From: Bombus terrestris
Taxonomy: Eukaryota > Arthropoda > Insecta > Hymenoptera > Apidae
Length of the DNA: 64,000 nt
NCBI RefSeq assembly: GCF_910591885.1
Contig: NC_063279.1
Span: 2,294,001-2,358,000 of the forward strand
Direction of reading: 5' to 3'
Shown here piece after piece: positions 1-11,300 of this stretch. The first letter of the stretch is position 1. Every line of letters starts with the position of its first letter. Made by a program: the position numbers and the translations under genes. The notes under the pieces were generated by a model. It saw only the letters and a program-made list of their open reading frames with translations, had not been told where the DNA came from and searched no databases.

Positions 1-1459
1 GTTTCAGTCGATTCGGTATCGTTGGAAGCAAGGTCGATTTACGAGCGAAAAAATTTGTTTGATACATATTTACGAAGCACCCACGCGCGCACCGTCACGG
101 TCACATTTTTTCCGAGTCGTTAATCGTTTGAACGAGGTACAATCGTTCGCTCTCCCCGCGTTCATTCCGGTTTTCCTTATCCTCGGCGATTGAATTTTAA
201 AGCGTAGGTTCTCGTAAAACGATGAATCGAGGCAAGACATTGTCGAGCGTCGTCGTGAAAGAAAGAAAACAGACTTTCGCTGTTGTCGATAAGATAGGTG
301 GACGTTGACAAGATTTCGAGGCTCGTCGACTCTTCGAATACGTTGTTGCCATGACGTTTCGTGTTAGTTCGCGATTATGCATCCGGTAATTGAAAAAGAA
401 GGTCCGATAGTCGGCCAGCGTCAGTGGTCACGTATTTTCGCGTGTATATACGTGTGTACGTGTTGTCGGCAAGACAGCGATCGTCTTGGTCGCGCGTTCT
501 TCCAAATTCCTGGTTTCGCAGAAAATCGACCGAGGCAAAAAGTGAAACGAAATCGGCGATGCGCGCAACTCGTTTCGATGAACCAATCGATAAGGGTACA
601 CCGTACGAGAAGACGAAGTTTTCGACGAGAGATCAAGTTGGAAAACGGAATGCGCGTTATCATCGGATGTCTCGGAGAGGATGGATGGGCTCGATTATGA
701 TCGATCATCGACGCGCGGTAGGGTCGCCATCGTTCGAGTATCTCGTCGGAATCGTTGGGGAATCGAGAGCGCGTTAAATCGTTCGTTCGAGCGTTCGTAA
801 AACGCGTGTTAAAAAAAGTACCGCGAAACGCGATAAAACGCGAAACGCCGTGTATCTCGTTTCCAGCGAAGGAAAATTATTTTCAGTCGTACCATGTGTC
901 CCCCCTTCGTACCGTCACGCCGCGGTACAAGATTGCGACGCAATGCCCGTATTCCGTATCGCTAATTTCACCGCAAGTCTTAATACACCAAGGTGATGGC
1001 GCGAGATAGCGTGACGGTGGCACGTTTAGGACTGGCGGTACATGACCCGTGGGATTTTGTCTCCGATTGTGTCGGTCGCGGACAAAGAACGGCCGTGGTA
1101 AACGGGCAGCGCGCAACAGCCCCGTAGAGGGTAACTTTCGGAGAAAGCGAGGGAAAAGCGTAGAAACGCGCGCGAGTGTGCGAGCTGCGAGCGATAGACG
1201 ATAGGTTTGAGCAACGCTGGCCAGTTCTCTCGGTAGCTTAACTGGTGTCTGTACTCGTAGGTGCTCGGTTTGGTTTTTTAATTCGAGATAACGAGGGAGC
1301 AGGAACGGTTATGCAAATACAGCGTTTCTAGTTACGTAAAGCAAACGCGTTGGTCCGTGGCTCGAGTTTCTCTTGCGGCGTGTAACAAGGAACGGCGAGA
1401 ATTCCTATTGCAATCGAAGAGCGAAGTCCCGGTAAAGATCACCGGAATAGGAAACTCAC
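1..1459. other. GC-rich sequence, no gene supported
   Basis: Open frames here are short, overlap on both strands and show no recognisable domain. If the candidate exon at 1460-1550 is real, this would be intron sequence of a minus-strand gene running off the left edge. I see no tRNA, repeat array or conserved protein segment. Confidence 0.4.
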
Positions 1460-1550
1460 CGGACGGCAAGGGCACTTCCGTCTCGAACACCTCGGCGGGT
1501 CTCTTCGTCTCGGACTTGCGCGAGCCCACGGCGACACCGTTCGTCGACAT
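1460..1550 (-). CDS. Possible first coding exon of an unidentified minus-strand gene
   Basis: Reading leftwards from an ATG at 1550, 30 codons stay open with strongly G/C-ending codons, a sign of real coding in GC-rich insect DNA. They end at a textbook donor (CCG|GTGAGT, intron from 1459). The peptide starts MSTNGVAVGSRKSETK and is hydrophilic, with no signal peptide or membrane segment. An in-frame stop lies a few codons upstream of the ATG, which fits an initiating exon. I do not recognise the protein and cannot find a following exon in the remaining 1459 bases, so the rest would lie outside the window. The opposite strand is also open here for 107 codons, so chance coding capacity of GC-rich DNA is a real alternative. 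Confidence 0.3.
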
Positions 1551-3408
1551 CGTCGTATCGTTCGAAGGCGTTCAGGACGAGATGCTCGTACACGTTCGAT
1601 GTCTCGTCCTTGATAGCTGGATCTCGGATCTGATGTCGATGAACGAAAGTAAGCAGGAAGCGATCTGTAGCAAAGCTTGACGCGCGCTCGGTCTCGTCGC
1701 TACTGTTGAGAACGCTGCCGAACTCGCGACACTTAGCTGTATACACCTAATGGACGGCGACCAATTAGAACACGCGATTCGAACCCCACCGACGCACCGC
1801 CTTCCCCACGCACCGATATCGTTTCTCCCGAACCGAATCGCCGCGGGAAATCAAAGAATTTTGCCGCTGCCGCCGAGGCTTCCAAATTTTTTCCTCTCCG
1901 CCCTTGCCCCCATGCTTCGCAGCTCCGCTCCGATTTCTCTTCGCTTCGCGCCTCGCCCACCGTCCTCCGTCTCCTTACTTTACTGTCGCGCGCCGCTCAT
2001 CCATCTTTTTGTTTTCGCCGACACCGTAGATAAACGTAAGCTGCGTTGCGCGATCGCGAGCGAAAAATTCCACATGCGATCCTTTTCGCGTCTACGTCTA
2101 CGCGCGAACGTGTCGGCTATCGCCTTTCCTTTGGAAATGCCTAGACCATTGTCCGAGTACACGCTCTTCCGACCTCGTAAGAAGCTGGCGATTCGGTGGA
2201 TTCGATCCTCGGAACGTCTCGAGTCGACGAATCCGACCTGGTTATGCGTCATCTCGCACCATTCTACGACAACTTATTCCGAGCACGGACTCGAATGCTC
2301 TCGCTTAACGAGACCTCGACGTTAATGGGAATCAACGATTCCCGCGGCGTTCGCGCTACCTTGTTCGCCTCGACCTCGCCACCGATAGGTCGACAAACTA
2401 ATGGATCGGCGTTCGACGATCGGAGCTTAAGGACTCCGCAATCTCTTTCGTTCCGTTCGGTGTTTTGGCGCGTTGGTGTGCGCACGTGATCGCGCGGCCG
2501 CGACGATCCGAAGGAACCGGTCAGGAAAATTCGAGGAAAATATCGCAATGTTGATTCGCCGATGTTGATCCGTCGATGTTGATCCGTCGATGTTGATCCG
2601 TCGATGTTGATCCGTCGATGTTGACGCAGAGGCACGAGCGGTCTCGTGACGCGCCGGTTTTGCGTAAATCCGATGTAATCCTTAGCACGCGTAGCTCATC
2701 GCAATTGCATACTCCGGCGTTGCGTTTGGTAGGAGGGCAGCCCACCTCCGCGAGTCGACAAACGACCTGCCGCTGATATCAACTACTCCGTGGGCTCGGC
2801 GCACGTGTCTATCACTAAGTCGTCACGCGATACACCGATGAGAGCCTCGCGCAACGCCGCATCTCCCCTTTCTGAGAGTTGCCTAATAACCTTCCGCCGC
2901 GTGCATATCATCCTCTTTCTTTCATTTCTACGTCGCACCATCTTTGTCCGTCTCTACCTACTTTGTCGCTTGAACGCAGCACCGACGCGACGCGACGCTC
3001 TCTTTCGTTTCGTTTTAACCTTCCCGATAATCGTGTCTCGACTTAATCGTCTAATCGCCGATCGCCGATAGTTATCTTCCACCGACCGATTTATCGATTG
3101 GAAAGAGGAACCGCGTTACGTTATGGTCTGCCTCTCGATTTACATCAGCCGCATCAAGGGTACCCTTTGCCGCGACAATTTCCACGAAGCGGCAAATTGC
3201 CGCTGTCGCGACGAAAACACGGCACGGAGAATCCACGACGTATCCATGCAAACAGCTAGCCCGTTATTTTCGAAGCCGGTAGTTTGCGGATAGGGCGGTT
3301 CCTCGCAAACCTTTGAATATTTCAAATACAGCGAGCGTCGTCCCACGTCCGACGTCGTCGAAGGACAGTCGCGCGGTATTTCCCGACGCTCGTTCCTCCA
3401 GCGACATC
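1551..3408. other. Intergenic / upstream region of the IR75-like gene
   Basis: GC-rich, with no frame that resembles a known protein. It holds the minisatellite at 2548-2625 and presumably the promoter and any untranslated exon of the receptor that starts at 3409. Confidence 0.4.
2548..2625. repeat. 14-bp minisatellite, about 5.5 copies
   Basis: The unit ATGTTGATCCGTCG repeats head to tail. The first copy is diverged (ATTCGCC) and the last is truncated. The array stays open on the minus strand and gives a 14-residue periodic peptide, but nothing supports its translation. Confidence 0.85.
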
Positions 3409-6400
3409 ATGCTCTTTTTCGCTCGAGTTCTCGGTATCGTCGCGATCCTCGCCGGTACTCGACGAGCGGTTGCGTTCGACTCGTGGTTCGTGGACCTGAT
3501 CGACGACTCGATCACCGTGCTGTTTCCACCTGTAAGAGTATCGGCGCATCTCTGTCGCGTCGACCAAGGTAAGGCGAAAGCGCGAATCTCGTTAACGTTT
3601 GGTAACGGAGCGCATCGATGAATCGGACGATTCTTCCCGTTCGTAGACGGCGCGATCGAGCTTTCCAGAAGGATGTCGAGAAAGGGTCTGGTTCACGACA
3701 TACACCGCGAGTTCCAGGGATTCGAGCTACGAACGCGCCACGACGGCTGGGATCATCGAATTTTGTACGTGGTGGATCTGGATTGCGACTACGCGATTCC
3801 ACTCTTACGAGCGGTGCGTGACGTCAGATTCGAAGCGAAAAGCAGCGAAATATCGCGATCGATCTCTAACGACGTCGCGTCCATCCGATTCGCAGGCAAA
3901 CTCGAGCGGCCAGTTCTCAGCGCCGATGAGATGGCTGCTGCTTCGAGATGGGACGATCGCTGGGAACTCGATGGCGCACGTGGATCAAACGTTCAGGAAT
4001 ATGGCCGTTTATCCAGATAGCGAGGTGATCGTGGCGACGAAGCTGCGAGTCGAAGATAACTTGGCGGAAATAACGTCCGTCTACAGGCCTAGCCCGTATC
4101 ACGGAGTTATAACGGAGAATCGAGGAAACTGGACGATGGATGGTGGCGTTCGAGCGGCGAATCTGCACGCGGCGTCGCGACGAAGAAGGAATCTTCGGCA
4201 GACGCCCCTGAAATCCTGTCTCGTGGTATCTCTTGACACGCGGTCGTCGAACAAAGAATTATCCGCGGTGGATTTGCGAACACGTGCCGCGATGAATTTC
4301 ACTTTGGATCACGCAAACAACGATTAAGTGAAATTAAGATAACGAGTTTTCCAAATTGCAACAACGAGCGTAACATCGCGTCGCGTCGAACGCTCGTTCG
4401 CTGGCGGAGTTGAAAACTCGTGAGCGTAGATAATCGTCGCCTAATAAATTAGCCTTGCATTTGCATTCCCATAGATGACGGATCCTGATACGATCAACCA
4501 CTTAACAGATTACGAAAATAAGCATATAGATGCAGTTACGAAGGCCAACTATCCTTGGATGTTGCATATAGCCAGCCGAACGAATGCAACGTGAGTCGCA
4601 CTCGCGTTCCCCTGCCGCGTCGCTTCTCCTTTCTCTTGCATGGCAACCAGCATCTGACAGGGGCCGAAATGTCTCCCGCTGTGACGAGCTTTTCGGCTCC
4701 TATGAGATCATGCGTTCTAACGAGCTGCGTTTTTCTTTCCGCATCGATTTAGCATCGACTTTCGCGTGACCAACACCTGGGGATATCGACAGGAGAACGG
4801 GTCGTGGACCGGCCTCACCGGGATGCTGCAACGACGAGAGATCGATATAGGAGGCACGGGAACGTATCTTATTCAACAGCGTATCGGTGTAATCGATTAT
4901 GTACAACTTTATACCCGCACCAAGTAAGTCGTGTCGTTCGATAACGAAGGACGTGACATCCATCTCCATGAACGTATGTACAAGCTTAAATCGCGACAGA
5001 GCGAAATTCATTTTCCGCGCGCCTTTGCTGTCGACCGTGAGCAACATTTTCACGCTGCCGTTTCAACGATCCGTCTGGATAGCGATCGGCGTTTTTCTTC
5101 TGCTGGTACTTGGCTTGCTCTACTTTTCCTCCAAATGGGAATATCGTCGGGGAGCATCGGCGAAAAGCGCTGCATATTGGCAGCAATTTCATCTAGACGA
5201 ACAAACGCTCAGTGATAATTTCATGGTCGTGCTGGGTGCTTTTGCGCAACAAGGTAAGTTCGCTCTCGTTCGTAAGTACTGGAACAATGTGACGCGCGAT
5301 TCGCATTTTTACGGGATACGATAATCTTAGCTTAGGTTATCAGACGAATGATTAAGCGATTAAAATTTTGTAAAAATTTGTCATATGTTTCGCAAAAGTC
5401 TTACGATGTATCGTACGTTCTCATCCTTCTAATGTGTAAATTACGTGTAAAGTTTACAACAGTTTACCTAGCATGAATCAAAATTTACAAGAAAATAAGA
5501 ATAAATAAGGTAGAAAGAGAATTACTATTACGACAAACGATCAGATTATTGTTATAACGTTGTACAACGAGATACGAGTTCTTTCTTTATCTTACGAAGC
5601 TCTATATATCTGTGCGTAACTTTCAAAGCAATAATTCTTAAATATTTTAACAATTTCCTAATCATCGTTATCTTCCTCGCTTACTACGAGTGTTCCAATA
5701 TTATGAACGGTATTTTGTATGTCTTCTCTTTCGTTCGTTCACGTTCCCTCTCCGATGAGTCGGTAAAATGGAACTGCAATCCCGCAGGATACTCTTACGA
5801 GCCGTATCGCGTTCCCTCGCGAATCGTCACTTTGATGCTTCTACTCGCCGCTCTCAACCTGTACGCCTCTTACACGGCCAATATCGTCGCTCTGCTTCAA
5901 TCGACCACCGACTCTATCAGAACTATCGCCGACCTGTTCTATAGCCCGTTAAAATTAGGGGCGCAGGATGTGGTCCACGTTCGACACTACCTCAAGGTAG
6001 GGGGACCGAGAATTCGCGCAGAATCGTACCTCTTCCAACCCAGTTTACCAACTCGATCCAGTAACAATGTTCGTTTGCCGATCTTCTCGCAGAGCTTTCA
6101 AGATCCTCTGCGAAAAGCCATAGTGGAAAAGATCGAACCAAAGGGTCACAACAGCTCGTGGTTGCCGGTCGAAGAAGGGGTTCGACGCGTTAAAGACGAG
6201 CTGTTCGCGTTCCACTCGGAACTGGGCGCGTTCTACAAGATAATGCAGGAGACGTATCGGGAGGAAGAGAAGTGCGGGATCACGGAGATCGATATATTGA
6301 ACATGTTATATCCGCTTCTGGTGATTCCAACTCGATCGCCGTATCTGGAGATCGTAAAAAATGCGTAAGATGGCGCGGATACACGGCGGTGGTACGGTAG

Positions 6401-6862
6401 AAAATAAAATGAATCGTTTTCAGGGCTTTGGTGTTGGCCGAGACTGGTCTGCAAACTCGGGAAGACAGCCGGTTGTACACGAAGAAGCCGAAATGCCAAG
6501 GACAAACGAGCTTCGTCAGCATAGGACTCACCGAGTGCTATTTCGCGTTGGTGGCGGTGGGTTACGGGGCGCTTCTCAGTCTCGTTGTGTTGGCGGTGGA
6601 ACATCTCTGGCATAGGAAAGGAAGCTTGATCGATCTCCGGGCCGTAAAGAGGTTCGCTTCAGACGCCTTGCCATTTCCCGGTGAAACAGCGAACGACAAC
6701 GCGACACCTCGCAGCGAAGCCGATCCGTTTGAGTTCATCGAGGAGAGTCGTCGCTTTCCGAGCAAGGAAACGGAGAATGGATCGGTGTCGGAGGACGTGG
6801 ATGATCGTCGACGACAAGGAACACGTTCGACCATCGGGGATTCGGTGAATTCGGTTCAATGA
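3409..6862 (+). CDS. Ir75-like: Ionotropic receptor, IR75 clade (variant ionotropic glutamate receptor)
   Basis: Nine exons with matching phases: 3409-3568, 3647-3813, 3896-4225, 4475-4590, 4753-4923, 5000-5253, 5788-5996, 6093-6364, 6424-6862; about 705 aa. The start at 3409 gives a signal peptide (MLFFARVLGIVAILAG...). The N-terminal half carries IR75-style blocks (DLDCDYAIPLLRA, RWLLLRDG, then DPDTINHLTDYE across the exon 3/4 join). The ligand-binding S1 half ends before membrane segment M1 (VWIAIGVFLLLVLGLLYF, exon 6). Exon 7 holds M3 with the family motif SYTANIVALLQST, S2 follows in exon 8, and M4 is in exon 9 (YFALVAVGYGALLSLVV). Family knowledge: IR75 receptors work with the co-receptor IR8a in antennal neurons and detect carboxylic acids. 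Oddity: an ~80-residue charged C-terminal tail after M4. It converges on dynactin 5, with 73 nt between the stops. The ligand and exact orthologue cannot be read from the sequence. Confidence 0.88.
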
Positions 6863-6935
6863 AAACGTACGAGATAAGTGGCGGATACTAACATGTTTCC
6901 GTATAAATGCAATTCTCCATACGCGTACAAACCCG

Positions 6936-7761
6936 TTAAACGTTGGACGGCAAAAAGTGTTGATAGTAATTTTTGGTGAATTCCAGCATGAGGTCGAGCG
7001 TGCACTCGGGTAAATCTTCGACGCACTTGGCAGGGTTGCCGGCGAAACGGGTAAACGAGGGTACCACGGTCTCCGGTGGTACCACCGCTCCATCCTCGAT
7101 GTAGCAACAGTCTTTCAGGACGCACCTTCTCCCCTGCGTAGTTGAACAAGCACTAACTCTTTCTGTTATCCCGTTGCTTCGATTCGTATAAATAAAGTTT
7201 ACGCGTGTATGCCTTATACGTACGATTACTGCATTTTTTCCTATGTATATGTAAGAGCCGACTATAGCTGCGTTAATCACCGCCCGTTCTCCTACGAACA
7301 CGTGATCTCCCATCGTCAAAGGAAAGAAGGCAACGCTGAAGAAACGACGAAATGAAATCAGTCGTTACGGCGATGGTAAACTTTCCGTCGTTTCTTTAAT
7401 GCGTCGGCGATCACCGAGTCGCCAACTACCAACCCTCTGCTGAACTTCTTAAATGGTGGCCTTATTATAGCGTTCTTGCTGATAATACAATAACGTCCCG
7501 TCCTAACGTTGGCCAAATCGCCTCTGATAATAGCATCCGACTGTACGATCACCTTACCGTGTAACACGATATTCTGCGAACCACACAGAACAGTGTGTCT
7601 GCTTACTTTATTCCCGGATGCCTGAAACGTTAAAATCAAGAGAAACGGAAAAAGAGGTTAAGGTCGTTCGTATTCTTTTACCGTTATCGAATAGCAATTA
7701 GGACTTCTCCTACCGTTTCTACGTATTCCGCTTTGCTGTAGTAAACGTCTTGGGGTTCCAT
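6936..7761 (-). CDS. Dctn5: Dynactin subunit 5 (p25)
   Basis: Four exons read leftwards: 7761-7714, 7621-7434, 7335-7224, 7133-6936; 181 aa, the usual length for p25. Exon 1 begins MEPQDVYYSKAEYVET. It continues into the left-handed beta-helix hexapeptide repeats: VSRHTVLCGSQNIVLHGKV, DAIIRGDLANVRTGRY, IISKNAIIRPPFKKFSRG, then HVFVGERAVINAAIVGSYIY and RRCVLKDCCYIEDGAVVPPE. p25 caps the pointed end of dynactin with p27, p62 and Arp11, and helps choose cargo such as early endosomes. The gene starts 541 nt from BBS9 on the other strand, so the two probably share a divergent promoter. Its 3' end faces the IR75-like gene. All introns are short GT-AG. Confidence 0.95.
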
Positions 7762-8302
7762 ATCGTCTTAATTTTCTTAACACCGAGTAATCTTCGACTT
7801 CTCCAAAATTCAAACCTCTGACCTGTCACGTAAGTTACAGAGGCACTGCTGACGCTTTCGTGTACTTGCGCTGTGCGCGACTACCGGTAAGTCTCGCTAT
7901 CTAGCGGCGTCGCGGATAACTAACGAACCCGTGGCGCCAAATTCGATTCGATCGTCGAGCGTGATCCATACAAACGATCGAGTCAGCGAACTGAAAAAAG
8001 AAAAAAGAATACAGAGAAGAAACGTAAGGATCCAAACGTTCGATCCTTCTCACGGAAAAGTTATCGAAACGGTCGGTCGATTGATCGTCGGGCGATAGCG
8101 TCGAATGGGCTAGCGACGCACGCGAGTGCGGCGATCGAACCACGTCGGTCGACTTAAGTTACGTAACAAAGTCCGCTCGAACGCGGTGTTTTGAAGCAGC
8201 GGCTCCATAGTAACGCCGATAGAGGGTAGAAAAGAGAAACGCGAGGCAAGCGACCGCGAGATAGTAAACCATTTTCGTTGGTCCTCGAGCGTTTAGACAG
8301 CG
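7762..8302. promoter_or_regulatory. Divergent promoter interval between Dctn5 and BBS9
   Basis: This 541-nt gap separates the start codons of two housekeeping-type genes pointing away from each other, so it must hold both 5' UTRs and both promoters. I see no clear TATA box. The inference rests on position, not on a recognised motif. Confidence 0.5.
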
Positions 8303-11300
8303 ATGTCGTTGTTCAAGACGAAAGAGTGGTGGCGAACGAGGTGCGGTGCGAACGAAACATTCGATAAGCACAGCCTGTTGGCAGCGCCGTTGTTCGGAAA
8401 CGAGAGGCAAGATATCCTCGTGGTGGGAAGTCACGACGGTTACCTAAGGATGTACAGTCCGTCGTCGCGATGGGTGGACGAAACGAAATCACCGACCAAC
8501 TACAAGTCCACGGATTTGATGATCGAGACTCGATTAGACGATTGCATCGTGGATATGAAGGCGGGAAAGTTCGTCTCGTGAGTATCGGTGGTCGAAAGTC
8601 GACGAAACCTTACGAATTACGAGAGGTTCACGACGATCGTTGGTTGCAGAGGCTCGCAAGATTTACGTTTGGCGGTATTGACGCCATCAAAGTTGACCGT
8701 GTACAACGTGGCTCTGGTCGACCAATCCACCGAATACGGTTTGCCTGCCGATAGTACAAACTCCCCTCTGGTCCTCTCCTACGTTGTTCCTCGCGCTCGT
8801 TTCGCAATCGTCTCGAAAGCGACGACGGCGAAACGCGTTGGAAAAGATCGCGACGTTCTTCGTTCTCGGCGAGACGAGAGCGGGGAACAGCTTTCACGAG
8901 AGACGCAACACGGCGAAAGAACACGCCTCCGGGCGTAAAGTCGTAGACGTCGAATATTCGGATGGTATCGGGCAGTCGCGCGATCCTTTCTCCGTTTCTC
9001 CCACAGCTGAGTGCCCAGTTTCGTATCGAGTTTACACGATCGCGTTTGGTTGACAGGAGATCGGTGCGAACTGAAGATCGCTTACGAGCATCCGCTGCCG
9101 AGATTTCCGGCATCGTTGACGGTAGGACCGTTCGGCGGCGTTCGCGGCAGAGACTTTCTCTGCGTTCAATGCCTGGACGGGACGCTTCTCTTCTACGAGC
9201 AGGAGATGTTCGCGTTCAGCCAGGTGACGCGGAATCGGTTGTTGGCCGAGCCGATCATTTACGTTCCGCGCTACGATCTGTTCGTCGCCGCCAGCTCCTC
9301 CTGGTATCTCGAGTGTCATAGGCACGTGCTTGCTCGATGCGTTGTCGCGTCGTCCGCTCGACCACGGCCGCTAATAAAACTCGGTGTCGCGCTGGCGACT
9401 CGAGCGTAACGCGTAATTAAATAAGTAAGTAAGTAAGATATATGGCGTGAGTTGCGTTGCCATTGCGTAGGTACCAAAGTATGGCGGAGTGGTCGAGAAG
9501 CACGGAACGAGTCTCGGGGAGCGCGAACGGCGCGGAGGAGCGCGACGCGCAGCATCGGCGCGCCAATGCCACGAGCCTCGAGCCAGATTGGACGTACAAC
9601 ATCGGCGAAGCGGTTCTCGGCATCGAGGCTGTCACTTTGAGCAGCTTCGAGGTTGGCATAGTGGTTCTCGGCGAGAAACATCTGTACTGTCTAAAGGACA
9701 ATTGTACGTCGGTCAAGTACGCCAAGAGGCTGGAATACAAGCCGCTCTGCTTTCGAGCTTACGTTATCGGTAATTAGCTGGATGGTTGAGGTCGGTTCGT
9801 GCGTTATCGGTTCGATGGAAAACACAGACGCACTGATCCAGCTCTATGACGACGATGCTTTCAGAACCGGACGGGAAGTTGATGGTGCTCGTAATCGCCG
9901 ACACAAGCACTCTCATGATTTACGAGGGTAGCACGTTGAAATGGTCGGCCCAACTGCCTTTCGCGCCGGTTGCCGTTGCCAGAGTTCAATTAGAGGTGAG
10001 TCCGAGTTGGGCCGAGTCAAGCCAAGACGAGTTTCGCTTATCGCAAAACAGGGCTGCGCATTTTGCATTTCACTGTTGCGTTTGATGACAATCGTCGTGG
10101 CTCGCGATGTTTACAGCACCTGCAGGGCGTGATCGTAGTTTTGTCGGCGGATGGTCGACTGGAAGCTTGCTACTTAGGTTCGGAGCCGAGTTTATTCGTC
10201 GCACCGCCGCTTCATCCACGGGGTTACGATTACACGGCAGCGGAACAGGAGTTGGCGGAACTGCGAGCTCTCTCGAGGAAGAGCAAGGATTCCGGTGAGA
10301 CCATGCGCGCGTATACGACACTACAGCCACGCGTTTCGTGCGGTCGTAGTGACATTGAACAACGATCGTTCGACAGAGAATCGCGCCAGCGACGCAGGAA
10401 TGGACGCGGAGCTCATAGTATCGATAAACGTGTCGCTGGATTCCAATTCGTCGGATCATCGTACGGACAACGAGGTGGAGGCGAAGCTACAACCGATCTG
10501 CAACGTCACCATAGAGTTGTCCTCGTACGCGGTCCTCAGCGACGTCCAGGTCTGCGTCGACGTATGCAAACCTCTGGTCGTCGCCGACGATTTCTACGCT
10601 CTTCCGAATCTCTGTAAGCAAACTCGCAGACACTCGTGTCCGGACGTTCTACGTCAGCCGAATTCTCAACTTTCAGGCGAGCGACACGCGACGAAGACCC
10701 GGGTGTACGTGGACGGGGATTTGCCGGCGATCTCTTCGGAAATCAGAGCGACCGTGACTTATCGAACGGACGCAGGTGCCTTAAGATCGGTGCGAAGAAC
10801 CAGCCAGTTGCCTCTGAAGACGATGTTGAGAAGCTGCCCGCCTGAAAGCTCGGCCTCCTTCGTAACCGTGATCAAGAGCGGCGCTCCTTTGCTCACCTTC
10901 ACCCAGCTGTTCCCCGGTAAACGCGTCTTCAATTCCGTTCCATCGATCGACGGTCCGAATCTGTGGCTTTCTTTTCATCGCTTCCTTTTCTTCCTCGGCT
11001 CGTCCGAAAATTGAAAACGACCAATTTATCGTTCATGATTCTCCAAAATTCTTACACGTTAACGCTATGGATCCGTGGCTCAGGAACACGAACGTTGTCT
11101 GTCCAGAATTCAGCGCGGATCAGTCGCAAAGACAAGGGTGGAACGCTCTGGGTTTGCGGCACCTGAATTCTGGCCACACGGTCACCGTCGCTTCCGGCAA
11201 TGCCGGAAATCGATATCGGGTACAGTCCAACGACGGATTATCGTCGACCTTGGTCGTTTCTCGACTGATCGACAGATCGAGGAGCAAAAACGAGGAAAGC

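Noticed and set aside
1357..1680. Plus-strand open frame opposite the candidate exon
   Set aside because: It begins at GTG, has no similarity and no splice partner; its openness may mirror coding on the minus strand.
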